From an uncultured Porphyromonadaceae bacterium (GTDB lineage: Bacteria > Bacteroidota > Bacteroidia > Bacteroidales > Barnesiellaceae_A), in NCBI GenBank assembly GCA_900542255.1, contig UQMR01000006.1:1-51923 (forward strand): a DNA stretch of 51,923 bases, in the 5' to 3' direction. The position numbers were made by a program, and so were the translations under genes. The notes below the pieces were generated by a model. It was not told the origin of the DNA. It saw only the letters and a list, made by a program, of their open reading frames with translations, and did not search any database. Shown here piece by piece: positions 9,181-18,192 of this stretch (position 1 is the stretch's first letter; the number at the start of each line of letters is the position of its first letter).

Positions 9181-9216
9181 TGCCGGGCTTGCCGTCGTGC
9201 CGCCGTCGGGTGGGGG

Positions 9217-9777
9217 TTATGCGAAAAAGATGTGCTCGACGCAGATTTTTATGCCTATGGTTATGAGAATGACACCTCCCACGATTTCGGCATACTTTTG
9301 TAGCTTGCTCCCTATGTAGTGGCCGATAAAGAGTCCGCCTACCGAAAAAAGCAATGTGGTGAGGGCTATAACCGTTGCCGACAGGAGCATGTCTACTCGT
9401 AGGAAGGAGAGCGATATGCCAACCGCCAAGGCGTCGATAGAGGTGGCCAGCGCAAGGCATATTACCGTGCGTGTGGCACATGGGTCGAAGCTGCACTCTT
9501 CTTTGTGTTGCAAACCCTCGTATATCATGCGTCCGCCCAAGAATACCAGCAGTCCCAGGGCTATCCAATGGTCATAGGTATCTATATAATTTCTGAATCC
9601 TAAGCCCAGGAGCCATCCTATTACCGGCATGGCTCCTTGAAATAGTGCCATAAAGAGAGAGAATTTTCCTATTCGTTGCCATGTAAACGGGCGCATCAGT
9701 ACTCCGCTCGATAGTGAGATGGCGAAACTGTCCATGCAAAGCCCGATAGCTAAGATGATAAGAGAGAAAAGTGACAT
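9217..9777 (-). CDS. mntP: Manganese efflux pump MntP
   Basis: A 186-residue polytopic inner-membrane protein of the MntP (DUF204) family, which exports Mn2+ from the cytoplasm. Six transmembrane segments are visible in two threefold repeats. Each half carries the acidic membrane motif expected for metal binding: GLCMDSFAISLSSG (about residues 13-26) and ATSIDALAVGISLSF (about 110-124). The middle loop has an unusual EECSFDPCATR segment with two Cys. It is convergent with tamL and separated from the upstream ABC-exporter gene by 206 nt that contain a hairpin (9822-9858). A Mn-sensing riboswitch would be attractive there, but I could not match the yybP-ykoY consensus. Confidence 0.92.
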   Translation of the reverse strand: MSLFSLIILAIGLCMDSFAISLSSGVLMRPFTWQRIGKFSLFMALFQGAMPVIGWLLGLGFRNYIDTYDHWIALGLLVFLGGRMIYEGLQHKEECSFDPCATRTVICLALATSIDALAVGISLSFLRVDMLLSATVIALTTLLFSVGGLFIGHYIGSKLQKYAEIVGGVILITIGIKICVEHIFFA

Positions 9778-9821
9778 GGTGTTATATGATTATGATTTTC
9801 TTTTGTTTCTGATACAACGAA

Positions 9822-9858
9822 ACGGGAGATGCAAGCTTTTCGTGCCATTATCTCCCGT
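9822..9858 (-). terminator. Hairpin between ABC exporter gene and mntP
   Basis: ACGGGAGAT (9822-9830) pairs perfectly with ATCTCCCGT (9850-9858) across a 19-nt loop that can itself close GCA with TGC. On the minus strand it follows the ABC exporter gene and precedes mntP; the bases after it (TTTCGTTG) are only moderately T-rich. It could be a terminator of the exporter transcript or a leader element of mntP. Confidence 0.45.
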
Positions 9859-9983
9859 CATCACACACACATAACACACATTCCTATAACCGTCGACAGT
9901 GCCTGTTGGTTCATTTGTCGATGATTTTATTTCGTACGATTGTTGTGTGTGCATGATTACGGTACTTTATCGGTGAGAAGGAA

Positions 9984-11813
9984 TCAGAATTTCTGCATAT
10001 CTACAAGGTGTTTGTAATAGCCGTTGAGGGCTATCAGTTCGTCGTGTTTGCCGCGTTCTACAATCTCTCCGTCGCGCATTACGCAAATGAGGTCGGCTCC
10101 CTTGATGGTCGACAAGCGGTGGGCAATCACCAAGGTGGTGCGGTTGTGCATCAGTTTTTCCAGCGCCTCTTGTACCAGCCGTTCCGACTCGGTGTCGAGT
10201 GCCGAGGTGGCTTCGTCGAGTATAAGTATGGGCGGGTTTTTCAAGATGGCCCGTGCGATGCTGATGCGTTGGCGTTGGCCGCCCGAGAGACGGCAGCCGC
10301 GGTCGCCTATGTTGGTGTTGTATCCGTTTTCCGTTTCCATGATGAAATCGTGGGCGTTGGCTATGCGGGCAGCCTCTATGACCTGTTCGCGTGTGGCATC
10401 GGTAACGCCGAAGGTGATATTGTTGTAGAAGGTATCGTTGAAGAGAATGGCCTCTTGATTGACATTGCCCATGAGTGCGCGCAGGTCGTGTATGCGCACA
10501 TCCTTGATATTGGTGCCGTCGATGTAGATGCCTCCCTCTTGTACGTCATAGAAGCGGGGTAATAAATCGGCAAGGGTGGTTTTGCCCGAACCGGACTGTC
10601 CTACCAGAGCGACGGTTTGCCCCCGTTTTATCTCCAAGTCGACATGTTTTACGACGTAGTCGGTATTGTATTTGAAGGATACGCCGCGATACTCTATGTT
10701 CTTTTTCATCTCCTGCATCTCTACGGGCTTTTCGGGGTCGGTGATGGGATTGATGGCCGAGAGAAGTTTGTCTACGCGCTCCATCGCAGCCAACCCTCTT
10801 TGTACGGCATACATCCCTTTCGATAGGTCTTTGGCCGGGTTGATGATGCTGTAAAAGATAACCAAGAAATAGATAAACTGGGCTGCATCGATGGGGCTGT
10901 TGCCTGCGAGTATGAGTGTGCCGCCGAACCATAGGACGATGGCAATGGTGGCGGTGCCCAAGAATTCGCTCATGGGGTGGGCAAGCGCCTGCCGGCGGTT
11001 CATGCGGTTGCTCAGTCTGAAAAACAGGTTATTGGTATCCTTGAATTTCTGCGAAGATTTTTTCTCGGCGTTGAATGCCTTGATGATGCGTATGCCGCCC
11101 AACGTCTCTTCTATCTCAGACATAATCATGCCCCAGCATTGTTGGGCCTCCAAGGAGTTTTGTTTCAGGGTGCGGCCTATGCGTCCCATGACGAAGCCTA
11201 CCAGCGGAAGCAATATCAAGACGAAGATAGAGAGCTGCCAGCTGATGGTAAACATGGCGACCAGGCAAATGATAATCATGATGGGGTTCTTGAACATCAT
11301 TTCGAGTGACGACATGATGGAGTTCTCTATCTCGGCTGTGTCGCCTACCATACGCGACATCACATCGCCCTTGCGCTCGGTTGTGAAGAATCCTACCGGC
11401 AGAGTGAGAACTTTGTCATAGACAAATCCCCTTATATCGCGTACCACGCCGGCGCGGAGGGGTATCAGGAAGAATGAGCCCAAGTAGGACGTCCCGGTTT
11501 TGAGGGCTGTAAGGATAATGAGCACAATACCCAAAAGCAGTATGGTGGTAGAGGCGCCGTATTGCTCTATCGTGAGGGTCGTGAGATAGTAAAAGTTGTT
11601 GATGGCAACATCCTTCAAGTTCCCGCTTCCCCATTCCATGAAAGAGTAGCTGACCGAACGTTCGGGGTTGAAAAGCATCTCCAATATGGGGATAATCATC
11701 GCAAACGAGAAGAGCGTGAGTATCGATGACAGGATGTTGAAAAATATATTGAGTATGAGATAGTGCTTGTATGGGGGAACAAAACGCCGCAGGATAGTTA
11801 TAAATTCTTTCAT
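9984..11813 (-). CDS. ABC exporter, fused permease and ATPase (MsbA-like)
   Basis: A 609-residue half-transporter with six transmembrane helices (about residues 15-340) followed by one nucleotide-binding domain (about 365-605). The ATPase motifs are intact: Walker A GQSGSGKTT near residue 403, signature LSGGQRQR near 505, Walker B ILILDEATSALD near 525-537 and the H-loop His (AHRLST) near 559. The order and length match MsbA and related lipid or drug exporters, which act as homodimers in the inner membrane. The cargo cannot be deduced. In this setting, near tamB/tamL, lipid A-core flipping is plausible, but other exporters of this type exist in Bacteroidota. A near-consensus promoter lies 29 nt upstream of the ATG. 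Confidence 0.88.
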   Translation of the reverse strand: MKEFITILRRFVPPYKHYLILNIFFNILSSILTLFSFAMIIPILEMLFNPERSVSYSFMEWGSGNLKDVAINNFYYLTTLTIEQYGASTTILLLGIVLIILTALKTGTSYLGSFFLIPLRAGVVRDIRGFVYDKVLTLPVGFFTTERKGDVMSRMVGDTAEIENSIMSSLEMMFKNPIMIIICLVAMFTISWQLSIFVLILLPLVGFVMGRIGRTLKQNSLEAQQCWGMIMSEIEETLGGIRIIKAFNAEKKSSQKFKDTNNLFFRLSNRMNRRQALAHPMSEFLGTATIAIVLWFGGTLILAGNSPIDAAQFIYFLVIFYSIINPAKDLSKGMYAVQRGLAAMERVDKLLSAINPITDPEKPVEMQEMKKNIEYRGVSFKYNTDYVVKHVDLEIKRGQTVALVGQSGSGKTTLADLLPRFYDVQEGGIYIDGTNIKDVRIHDLRALMGNVNQEAILFNDTFYNNITFGVTDATREQVIEAARIANAHDFIMETENGYNTNIGDRGCRLSGGQRQRISIARAILKNPPILILDEATSALDTESERLVQEALEKLMHNRTTLVIAHRLSTIKGADLICVMRDGEIVERGKHDELIALNGYYKHLVDMQKF

Positions 11814-11841
11814 GCTGTATCGGTCATATTAATTGAGGAGG

Positions 11842-11873
11842 CAAAGATAATGTAAATGAGGGCAAACAGCAAA
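11842..11873 (-). promoter_or_regulatory. Promoter of the ABC exporter gene
   Basis: On the minus strand TTTG (11873-11870), 20 nt, then TATCTTTG (11849-11842): a full match to the Bacteroidota -33/-7 consensus. Transcription would begin near 11835, leaving a leader of about 20 nt. Confidence 0.75.
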
Positions 11874-11972
11874 GTTTGTCTCTGCTTTTTGCCCCATCTC
11901 GCCATATCAAGTCGCATTCTTCTGTCGGATGGGTGCTTGCAGGGGGCATAGACCTTAAAAATAATAAAAATA

Positions 11973-11980
11973 TATCTTTG
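11973..11980 (+). promoter_or_regulatory. Candidate -7 box for the outer-membrane protein gene
   Basis: TATCTTTG matches TAnnTTTG and lies 66 nt before the start at 12047. No -33 TTG is at the standard distance, so support is partial. Confidence 0.4.
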
Positions 11981-12046
11981 AGATTAAACCTTTGTCGCCC
12001 GATGGTATCTCAATGACGGTTTTCAATAAAAAAATGCGAAATCTTT

Positions 12047-14833
12047 ATGAGAAGAGCCATATATATTTTTCTGTTGGTAGGGTTGTTGACTCCTGTTTTG
12101 GCTTTCGCCCAACAGGTAACTATTCGCGGTGTCGTGAAAGATGCTACCGACAATGGTCCGTTGCCATTGGTGAGTGCACGCCTTTTGGCGGCACGCGATA
12201 GCTCTTTTGTTACCGGTACTACGGGCGACAATGACGGTGTGTTTGTTTTCAAGCCTGTAAAGGCTGGTTCTTATATAGCTGTCATATCGTACTTGGGATA
12301 CCAGACCGAGTATCGCAACGTAAAAGCCGACGGCTCGCGTTCTCGCATAAATTTAGGCGAGATACTCTTAGGTTCGGGCGATGTGATGTTGCAAGAGGCC
12401 GTCATATTGGGTAAGGCCCCCGAGGTGGTAGTGAAAGAGGATACCGTAGAGTTTAATGCCGACTCATACAAAACCCAGCCGAGTGCTGTCGTTGAGGACT
12501 TGTTGAAGAAGTTGCCCGGCGTAGAGGTCGACGAGAACGGCAAGATTACAGCCAATGGCAAGGAGGTTACCAAAATTTTGCTCGATGGCAAGGAGTTTTT
12601 CTCGGACGACCCGCTCGTAGCCTCTAAGAATATTCCGGTAGAGATGATAGAGAAGTTGCAGGTCGTAGACCGTCAGAGCGACCTTGCCCGTATCACCGGT
12701 GTGGATGATGGCGAGGAGGAGACGGTTATAAATCTTACCATCAAACCCGGCATGAAGAAGGGGTGGTTTGGCGAGGCGCAGGGCGGTTATGGTTATGGAG
12801 TCGACAACCCCGACCGCTACGCCGGCAGTGTGATGGCCAATTATATCTACGGCGATAATCAATTTACCATTATTGCCAACAGTAACAACGTCAACAGCCT
12901 CGGTTTTACCGATATGGGCGGCAGCCGTTTCCGCCGTTTCGGAGGCAACAACGGTATCGCTACTTCACACAGTTTAGGAGCAAACTTCAATGTGGGCAAT
13001 AAGGACATTTTCCGAGTAGGCGGCGATGTGATGTATTCTTACAACAATCGCGATACTTGGCAGCGAAGCGACCGGCAGAACTTTTTCACCGACAGTGTTT
13101 CCTATCAGGAGTCTGCATCGAAAGCTAACGATATAGGGCAGCAGATAAGCGGACGTTTCCGTATAGAATGGCGACCCGACTCGTTGAATACTTTCGAGTT
13201 CCGTCCTCGTTTCTCGGTCAATATCAATGATTCGCACAAGGTCGAGGGGTCGCTCACAAGTGCCGGTGATGCAGCCCGGTCGCAAGTCAACCGCAATAGC
13301 AACACATCCGACAGTCACGGCGTCAATGTGGAGGCTTCGGGAGAGCTCATATATAACCACCGTTTTAAGTCGAAACCCGGTCGTTCGTTCAGTGTCCATG
13401 CCCGTTATAATTTCAGCAATACGCGCGAAACGGGTTCGAGTATCGACTCTACGCTATATTATCTTTTGCAAGATACTACCGACCTATGGCAAGAGAACGA
13501 CGACCACTCGTGGAGCAACGGCTACTCGGCTCGTGTCACCTATACCGAGCCGGTGGGTAAGCGGGAGCGGGGTATGTTCCTGACGCTTGGGTTGCGCAGT
13601 CAAGGTACCTTCCGCGATGCCGACAAATTTACCTATACGGCCGACGAGTGGGGCATATTCCCCACGATGCCCGACCCCGAGTATAGCAACAGCTTCCGCA
13701 ACATGTCATTGACCAATAGTGCGCAAGTGGGATTCAAACAGGTACAGCGCAAGTATATGTATGATGTGGGTCTCTCTTTTGAACCTACTACAACCTCTTC
13801 GCAAGACCTTATCAACCCCGATAATAACATAGATACCTATACTGTTTTCAACTGGTCGCCTTATCTTATTTTTACGTACAAAGAGAGTAAACAACGTTCG
13901 TTGCGCGTATTCTACCGCGGGCGTACTTCGCAACCGACTATTGCGCAGATGCAACCGGTACCCGATATTACCAACCCCTTGGATATTATCGTGGGTAATC
14001 CGGCATTGAAGCCGTCGTACACCAATCGTCTGAGGGTACGTTTCAGCGATTACAATGTAGAGTCGCAACGTTCTATCATGGCGCATTTGCGGGCTAATTA
14101 TACACTCAACAGTATTATATCGGCTACATCGTATAATGCCGAGACGGGAGGTCGCACGACGACCTACGAAAATGTCGATGGCGTGTGGGATGTCAACGGT
14201 ATGTTGCTGCTTACGTTCCCGTTCCGCAACAAGCGGTGGCAGCTTAATAATTTCACGCGTTTAGGTTTGAGCAGCAGTGCCGGTAGGAATAATGGTGAGC
14301 TCAATCGTAGCAACCAATTCTCAGTCGGCGAAAACCTCGGGATAGCTTTCCGCAGCGATTATTTCGATAATGCCCTCAGGGCACGCTATAACTTGCAGTA
14401 TGTAAACAATACGGTGCAGACCGGCAGCAACCGTACCATACATAAGTACGGTGCCACTTACGAGTTTACGGTCAATCTTCCTTTCGGTCTTTCTATTGGC
14501 AGTGATATAGGCTATACCGGTTATCAGGGCTATACCGACGGATATAATACCGAAGAATGGGTGTGGAATGCCGAGATTTCCTACTCTTTCCTCGCCGGGC
14601 GTAATGCCACTATCTCTTTCAAAGGATTTGATATGCTCAACCAGCGTAATAACATCCAGCGTATGGTAACCGGTAACTATATGGAGGATGTGCAGTACAA
14701 TACGTTGGGAAGCTATTATATGATATCGTTCAGCTATCGGTTCAATACATTCGGCAAGGACCGTCCCGAAATGCCACGCGGGGGCTTTGGTGGCCCGCAT
14801 GGCTTCGGTGGCCCGCCACCTCATCGCAGGTAA
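12047..14833 (+). CDS. Outer-membrane beta-barrel protein with carboxypeptidase-regulatory-like domain
   Basis: A 928-residue TonB-receptor-like outer-membrane protein. It has a signal peptide (about residues 1-21, cleavage after AFA), a carboxypeptidase D regulatory-like domain (about 24-105), a short plug-like domain (about 125-215, with the LLKKLPGVEVDENGKI motif typical of plugs), then a long barrel of the OMP_b-brl_3 type to about residue 905. The last 15-20 residues are rich in Gly, Pro, His and Phe. Unlike SusC proteins it has no adjacent SusD lipoprotein and no visible TonB box, so its ligand is unknown; peptide, metal or siderophore uptake are all possible. A terminator follows the stop. 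The gene is alone on this strand and divergent from the ABC exporter. Confidence 0.85.
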   Translation: MRRAIYIFLLVGLLTPVLAFAQQVTIRGVVKDATDNGPLPLVSARLLAARDSSFVTGTTGDNDGVFVFKPVKAGSYIAVISYLGYQTEYRNVKADGSRSRINLGEILLGSGDVMLQEAVILGKAPEVVVKEDTVEFNADSYKTQPSAVVEDLLKKLPGVEVDENGKITANGKEVTKILLDGKEFFSDDPLVASKNIPVEMIEKLQVVDRQSDLARITGVDDGEEETVINLTIKPGMKKGWFGEAQGGYGYGVDNPDRYAGSVMANYIYGDNQFTIIANSNNVNSLGFTDMGGSRFRRFGGNNGIATSHSLGANFNVGNKDIFRVGGDVMYSYNNRDTWQRSDRQNFFTDSVSYQESASKANDIGQQISGRFRIEWRPDSLNTFEFRPRFSVNINDSHKVEGSLTSAGDAARSQVNRNSNTSDSHGVNVEASGELIYNHRFKSKPGRSFSVHARYNFSNTRETGSSIDSTLYYLLQDTTDLWQENDDHSWSNGYSARVTYTEPVGKRERGMFLTLGLRSQGTFRDADKFTYTADEWGIFPTMPDPEYSNSFRNMSLTNSAQVGFKQVQRKYMYDVGLSFEPTTTSSQDLINPDNNIDTYTVFNWSPYLIFTYKESKQRSLRVFYRGRTSQPTIAQMQPVPDITNPLDIIVGNPALKPSYTNRLRVRFSDYNVESQRSIMAHLRANYTLNSIISATSYNAETGGRTTTYENVDGVWDVNGMLLLTFPFRNKRWQLNNFTRLGLSSSAGRNNGELNRSNQFSVGENLGIAFRSDYFDNALRARYNLQYVNNTVQTGSNRTIHKYGATYEFTVNLPFGLSIGSDIGYTGYQGYTDGYNTEEWVWNAEISYSFLAGRNATISFKGFDMLNQRNNIQRMVTGNYMEDVQYNTLGSYYMISFSYRFNTFGKDRPEMPRGGFGGPHGFGGPPPHRR

Positions 14834-14858
14834 AAAAATTGCCATCTTTGTTGATAAA

Positions 14859-14902
14859 CGAGGTTGCGATGACTTGTAAGGTCTGTTGCAACCTCGGATT
14901 TT
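14859..14902 (+). terminator. Terminator of the outer-membrane protein gene
   Basis: CGAGGTTGC (14859-14867) pairs with GCAACCTCG (14888-14896), with a small inner stem in the loop, followed by GATTTTTA. Intrinsic terminator 26 nt after the stop codon. The following 14903-15113 shows no gene; I see only a TTACGTAA palindrome near 14982 and AT-rich sequence. Confidence 0.8.
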
Positions 14903-15113
14903 TATCGGGTCACCTCTGTGAGATTGTTTTATAACGTATGATTTTTATCCGGAATTTGTACCGCCGGTCTGCAATCCGTTATTACGTAATCACTTGGGCG
15001 GCGTAAAGGAGAAGGCTTTCTCTTGTTCAGAAGGACTAAAATATATGACTGACGTCAAATCTCAGCTTCCCGCGTTGCCCGTTTTTCATAGTCCCGAGGT
15101 TTAGGTTGCAGCA

Positions 15114-15146
15114 GAAAACAAAAACAGCCCGGAATTTCCGAGCTGT
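15114..15146 (-). terminator. Terminator of tRNA-Gln
   Basis: On the minus strand an 11-bp stem (15146-15136 with 15134-15124, one G-U pair, a minimal loop) is followed by TTTTTGTTTT. It begins 6 nt after the encoded CCA of tRNA-Gln. Confidence 0.85.
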
Positions 15147-15151
15147 CCTTG

Positions 15152-15225
15152 TGGTTGGCTTACCAGGATTCGAACCTAGACAAACAGAACCAAAACCTGT
15201 TGTGCTGCCATTACACCATAAGCCA
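15152..15225 (-). tRNA. tRNA-Gln (anticodon TTG)
   Basis: The minus strand folds as a complete 74-nt tRNA. The acceptor stem pairs TGGCTTA with TAAGCCA; the anticodon stem ACAGG/TCTGT holds the loop TTTTGGT with anticodon TTG, which reads CAA and CAG (Gln); the T arm has GGTTCGAATCC. The U1-A72 pair is a known identity feature of glutamine tRNA. The discriminator A and the 3' CCA are encoded. It is a single-gene transcript with its own consensus promoter (15260-15291) and terminator (15114-15146). I see no integrase or attachment-site duplication beside it. Confidence 0.95.
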
Positions 15226-15259
15226 ATACCTATGTGCCGGGTATTTTCCCAAAGCGTTG

Positions 15260-15291
15260 CAAAGATAACGCCTTTTTGGGAGTTGGCCAAA
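15260..15291 (-). promoter_or_regulatory. Promoter of tRNA-Gln
   Basis: On the minus strand TTTG (15291-15288), 20 nt, then TATCTTTG (15267-15260), a full consensus match. Start is expected near 15253, about 28 nt before the mature tRNA. The remaining 15292-15459 holds no gene that I can support, only a weak CTCCG/CGGAG hairpin near 15394-15416. Confidence 0.8.
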
Positions 15292-15459
15292 TTTTGACGC
15301 ACTTTTTTGCAGAAATTTTTGCAAAAGCCCTCTCGGGATATAAATAACGGCCTTTTGGGGATGTTTTTTACGATGAAAAAGGCGCTCCGATTCTCGGGAA
15401 AGGTACGGAGTTCCCCTCTGTCGTGAGTTGCAACCCGGGCAGGTGCAGGGTATGAGTGG

Positions 15460-15505
15460 AAAGAAAAGCCGCTCCAACACAGAGGTACGCTGGTTGGAAC
15501 GGCTT
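15460..15505 (-). terminator. Terminator of tyrS
   Basis: On the minus strand AAGCCGTTCCAAC (15505-15493) pairs with GTTGGAGCGGCTT (15478-15466), one G-U pair, followed by TTCTTT. Intrinsic terminator 54 nt past the tyrS stop. Confidence 0.85.
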
Positions 15506-15558
15506 AGAGTTATGAGTATTTCTCGTTGTTGCCGGGTGTTGTGGTAAACAACGGGTCT

Positions 15559-16851
15559 CTATTTGGCAATTACGAGATAGTAGTTCTTTTTGCCCTTTTG
15601 CACGATGAGATACTTGCCGGCCAGCAGGTGGCTGTCGTCTATCACCTGGTCGAATGCGGTAAGTTTCTCTTTGTTTATCATGACGCCTCCGCCTTGCGTG
15701 AGCTTGCGCATCTCGCTTTTCGAGGGGAATATGGCGGCCTTCTCGGTGGTGAGTTCTACGGCCTTTATGCCGTTGTGCAGCTCATCGAGCGAGATTTCGT
15801 AGGTGGGTACACCGGCAAATACATCGAGGAGGGTCGCTTCATCGAGCTTGTGCAGGGCATCGGCCGTAGCGTTTCCGAAGAGTATGTTCGATGCTTCGAC
15901 GGCCTTCTCATATTCTGTTTCGCCATGTACGAGGACGGTAATCTCGCGAGCCAGTCTTTTTTGGAGAGGACGCAAGTGTGCGGCTTCCTGCTGTTGTGCG
16001 ATGAGGCTCTCTATCTCCTCGCGGTCGAGCATGGTAAATATCTTGATATATTTTTCGGCATCGGCATCGCTGACGTTGAGCCAGAACTGGTAGAATTTAT
16101 AGGGCGATGTGTAGCGCGCGTCGAGCCATACGTTGCCCGACTCGGTCTTGCCGAATTTTCCTCCGTCGGCTTTCGTTATCAGGGGGCAGGTAATGGCAAA
16201 GGCCTCACCGCCATACATGCGGCGTATCAGCTCGGTACCGGTCGTGATATTGCCCCATTGGTCGGAGCCTCCCATCTGCAATTTGCAATTTTTGTTTTTA
16301 TAGAGGTATGCAAAGTCGTAGCCTTGTATCAGCTGGTAGCTGAATTCGGTGAATGACATACCTTCGCCCGATGTCCCCGACAATCTTTTTTTCACCGAGT
16401 CTTTGGCCATCATGTAGTTTACGGTTATGAGCTTGCCTACATTGCGTATGAAGTCGATGAAGGCAAAGGGTTTCATCCAGTCGTAGTTGTTGACCAGCTC
16501 GGCGGCGTTGGGTGCGTCGGAGTCGAAGTCGAGGAAGTGCGACAACTGTTTCTTGATGGCTTCTTGATTGTGGCGCAGGGTCTCCTCATCGAGCAACTTG
16601 CGCTCTTGCGATTTCATGGAGGGGTCGCCTATCATACCGGTAGCTCCGCCTATGAGTGCAATGGGTTTGTGGCCGGCGCGTTGCAGGTGACGCAACATCA
16701 TTACGCCTACCAAGTGACCTATGTGCAGGGAGTCGGCTGTGGGGTCTATGCCCAGGTAGCCTGTTGTCATCTCCTTTTGCAGTTGTTCTTCGGTTCCCGG
16801 CATTACGTCGTGTATCATGCCGCGCCATTTCAGTTCTTCTATAAAATTCAT
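15559..16851 (-). CDS. tyrS: Tyrosyl-tRNA synthetase
   Basis: Class I tyrosine-tRNA ligase of 430 residues, charging tRNA-Tyr in the cytoplasm. The Rossmann domain begins with [15 protein letters not shown], the HIGH signature at residues 43-46, and the KMSKS loop appears as KFGKTESG near residue 234, the form used by bacterial TyrRS. The [10 protein letters not shown] segment for tyrosine and ATP binding lies near 192-201. A C-terminal S4-like RNA-binding domain (about residues 360-430) starts at the [13 protein letters not shown] stretch. It has its own consensus promoter abutting the tatD stop codon and its own terminator, so it is an independent transcript despite lying behind the rnpA-yidD-tatD genes. 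Confidence 0.97.
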   Translation of the reverse strand: MNFIEELKWRGMIHDVMPGTEEQLQKEMTTGYLGIDPTADSLHIGHLVGVMMLRHLQRAGHKPIALIGGATGMIGDPSMKSQERKLLDEETLRHNQEAIKKQLSHFLDFDSDAPNAAELVNNYDWMKPFAFIDFIRNVGKLITVNYMMAKDSVKKRLSGTSGEGMSFTEFSYQLIQGYDFAYLYKNKNCKLQMGGSDQWGNITTGTELIRRMYGGEAFAITCPLITKADGGKFGKTESGNVWLDARYTSPYKFYQFWLNVSDADAEKYIKIFTMLDREEIESLIAQQQEAAHLRPLQKRLAREITVLVHGETEYEKAVEASNILFGNATADALHKLDEATLLDVFAGVPTYEISLDELHNGIKAVELTTEKAAIFPSKSEMRKLTQGGGVMINKEKLTAFDQVIDDSHLLAGKYLIVQKGKKNYYLVIAK

Positions 16852-16891
16852 CGGTTTATAATACTATATATTACAAATGCAAATTATATTA

Positions 16892-16922
16892 CAAAAGTAC
16901 GGTTCTTTGATTGAATAAGCAA
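16892..16922 (-). promoter_or_regulatory. Promoter of tyrS
   Basis: On the minus strand TTG (16922-16920), 20 nt, then TACTTTTG (16899-16892). The -33 box touches the tatD stop codon (16925-16923). Expected start near 16885, a leader of about 35 nt, too short for a T-box. Confidence 0.75.
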
Positions 16923-17558
16923 TTATATCTCTGAGAAAAATACCTCTTTCATGCGGTGTGTTATAGAGGCTTGCAGCAGGGCTGTCGTGCAGGGATAGTC
17001 TTGTGCCACCTGTGCAAGGAGTGTGTCGTAGGGCAGGAGGCTTTCGTCGCTTTCTATCCACAGTCTGTCGAGGCCGGTTGCTTGCAGGGCCGCCGGTTGG
17101 TATCGTTCCCCGTATGAAAGGTCGCATCCGGCCTTTGTCAGCTGTTGTGCCGTTGCGGCATTGCCCCGGAATCCGTGCAGTATCCATCTTTGCCGCGGAT
17201 GCGCATGCTTGCGTATTTGCAGAAGCAGGTCGTAAGCCCTTACGATGTGGAGTATCAGTGGCTTTTGCACCTTTTCCGACAGGCTGATGTGAGCTGCGAG
17301 TATCTCGGCTTGCCGTTCTGTGGAGGCTCCTCGCAGGCGGTCTATTCCGCATTCTCCGATGGCAACCACCTGCGGGTGTGACGCTATTTGTTCCAGGAGT
17401 TCCATCTCATGAGGGGTCGTCCCGGCGCTTTGCCACGGGTGTATCCCTACTGAATAGTAGCGGTGCGGCTCCGGCATAAACCGGTCGGGAGATACCGATA
17501 TGATGGCATTCGGGTGTAGGTCGGGGCGGTGGGTGTGTATGTCGGATGGTAGTATCAT
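16923..17558 (-). CDS. TatD-family metal-dependent hydrolase
   Basis: A 211-residue member of the TatD (amidohydrolase-like TIM barrel) family, whose characterised members are metal-dependent DNases or esterases. The metal ligands are all present: His8 and His10 (IHTH), Glu69 (IGECGID), His104 (LILHIVRA), His128 (LHGFRGN) and Asp171 (IESDES). At 211 residues it is shorter than the usual 255-265, mainly through short loops in the first third. It overlaps yidD by 4 bp (ATGA), so it is translated as the last gene of the rnpA-yidD-tatD set. Substrate is not predictable. Confidence 0.88.
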   Translation of the reverse strand: MILPSDIHTHRPDLHPNAIISVSPDRFMPEPHRYYSVGIHPWQSAGTTPHEMELLEQIASHPQVVAIGECGIDRLRGASTERQAEILAAHISLSEKVQKPLILHIVRAYDLLLQIRKHAHPRQRWILHGFRGNAATAQQLTKAGCDLSYGERYQPAALQATGLDRLWIESDESLLPYDTLLAQVAQDYPCTTALLQASITHRMKEVFFSEI

Positions 17559-17776
17559 GGCACGGGGTCGTAACCGCTACCGCCCCACGGATGGCAACGG
17601 CAGAGTCGTTTGACGGCAAGCCACAATCCTTTTAGCGGGCCGTATTTCTTCAAGGCCTCTACGGCATATTGCGAGCAGGTGGGGGTATAACGGCACACGG
17701 GCGGCAGCAGCGGCGATATGCAACGTTGGTAGAAATATATGGGTAGTAACAACAGCTGGGTAATCACCTTTTTCAT
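17555..17776 (-). CDS. yidD: Membrane protein insertion efficiency factor YidD
   Basis: A 73-residue YidD protein, a small peripheral inner-membrane factor that helps YidC-dependent insertion. The family hallmarks are visible: an amphipathic N-terminal segment, the [14 protein letters not shown] stretch, the three-Cys core [11 protein letters not shown], and the C-terminal [13 protein letters not shown] signature. It sits between rnpA and tatD with 4-bp overlaps at both ends. In many bacteria rnpA-yidD is followed by yidC; here yidC is absent and tatD follows instead. Confidence 0.95.
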   Translation of the reverse strand: MKKVITQLLLLPIYFYQRCISPLLPPVCRYTPTCSQYAVEALKKYGPLKGLWLAVKRLCRCHPWGGSGYDPVP

Positions 17777-18174
17777 GGCTGTGTTGTGTTGTGCATGTCG
17801 CGTGATTGTATGGCCTCGGCAAGTCTGGCAAGGGCCTCTTTCATGCGTTGCTCTATGACGGCAAACTCTTTTTTCTCACTGCCGATGTATAGAAAGGCGA
17901 TGTCGACGGCGACGTTCTTGCCGGCCGGTAACAGGGCTTTGTTTTGGCGATATGCTTCACGGATGCGACGTCGCAGCCATACCCGTTTGACCGCCCGCTT
18001 AAATTTTTTTTTGGGAACGTTGATGAAGAACTGGTGCCTCTCCGTTTCGGTTGTCTTGGCATGGATATGATACACTATCCGCAGCGGGTACACGACAAAA
18101 GCCTGCCCTTTGTTGAATAGCAGGTTTATTTTGGTGCGGCTGCACAGCTTGTCGGCTTTCGATAGTTGTAACAT
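17773..18174 (-). CDS. rnpA: Ribonuclease P protein component
   Basis: Protein subunit of RNase P, which binds the catalytic RNA and helps cleave the 5' leader from precursor tRNAs. The conserved basic helix (RNR motif region) is [20 protein letters not shown], with Trp-Leu where many families have Asn-Arg. An upstream in-frame TTG at 18207 would add 11 residues, but the ATG at 18174 gives the usual start ([13 protein letters not shown]), so I place it there; this yields 133 residues. The stop overlaps the yidD start by 4 bp. A long inverted repeat (18193-18237) lies just upstream, between hemD and this gene. Confidence 0.93.
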   Translation of the reverse strand: MLQLSKADKLCSRTKINLLFNKGQAFVVYPLRIVYHIHAKTTETERHQFFINVPKKKFKRAVKRVWLRRRIREAYRQNKALLPAGKNVAVDIAFLYIGSEKKEFAVIEQRMKEALARLAEAIQSRDMHNTTQP

Positions 18175-18192
18175 AGTGCGGCTTCTTGTAAA

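Noticed and set aside
9778..9983. yybP-ykoY manganese riboswitch before mntP
   Set aside because: The conserved loop sequences of that riboswitch are not visible; only a simple hairpin is.
15152..15300. Integration site of a mobile element at tRNA-Gln
   Set aside because: No integrase, no repeated tRNA 3' end and no foreign-looking genes on either side.
15036..15302. Open frame of 88 codons on the minus strand across tRNA-Gln
   Set aside because: Its middle reads WCNGSTTGFGSV and GSNPG, the well-known false translation of a tRNA gene. The tRNA with its promoter and terminator explains the region.
16852..16891. T-box leader before tyrS
   Set aside because: The leader implied by the promoter is only about 35 nt, far too short for a T-box.
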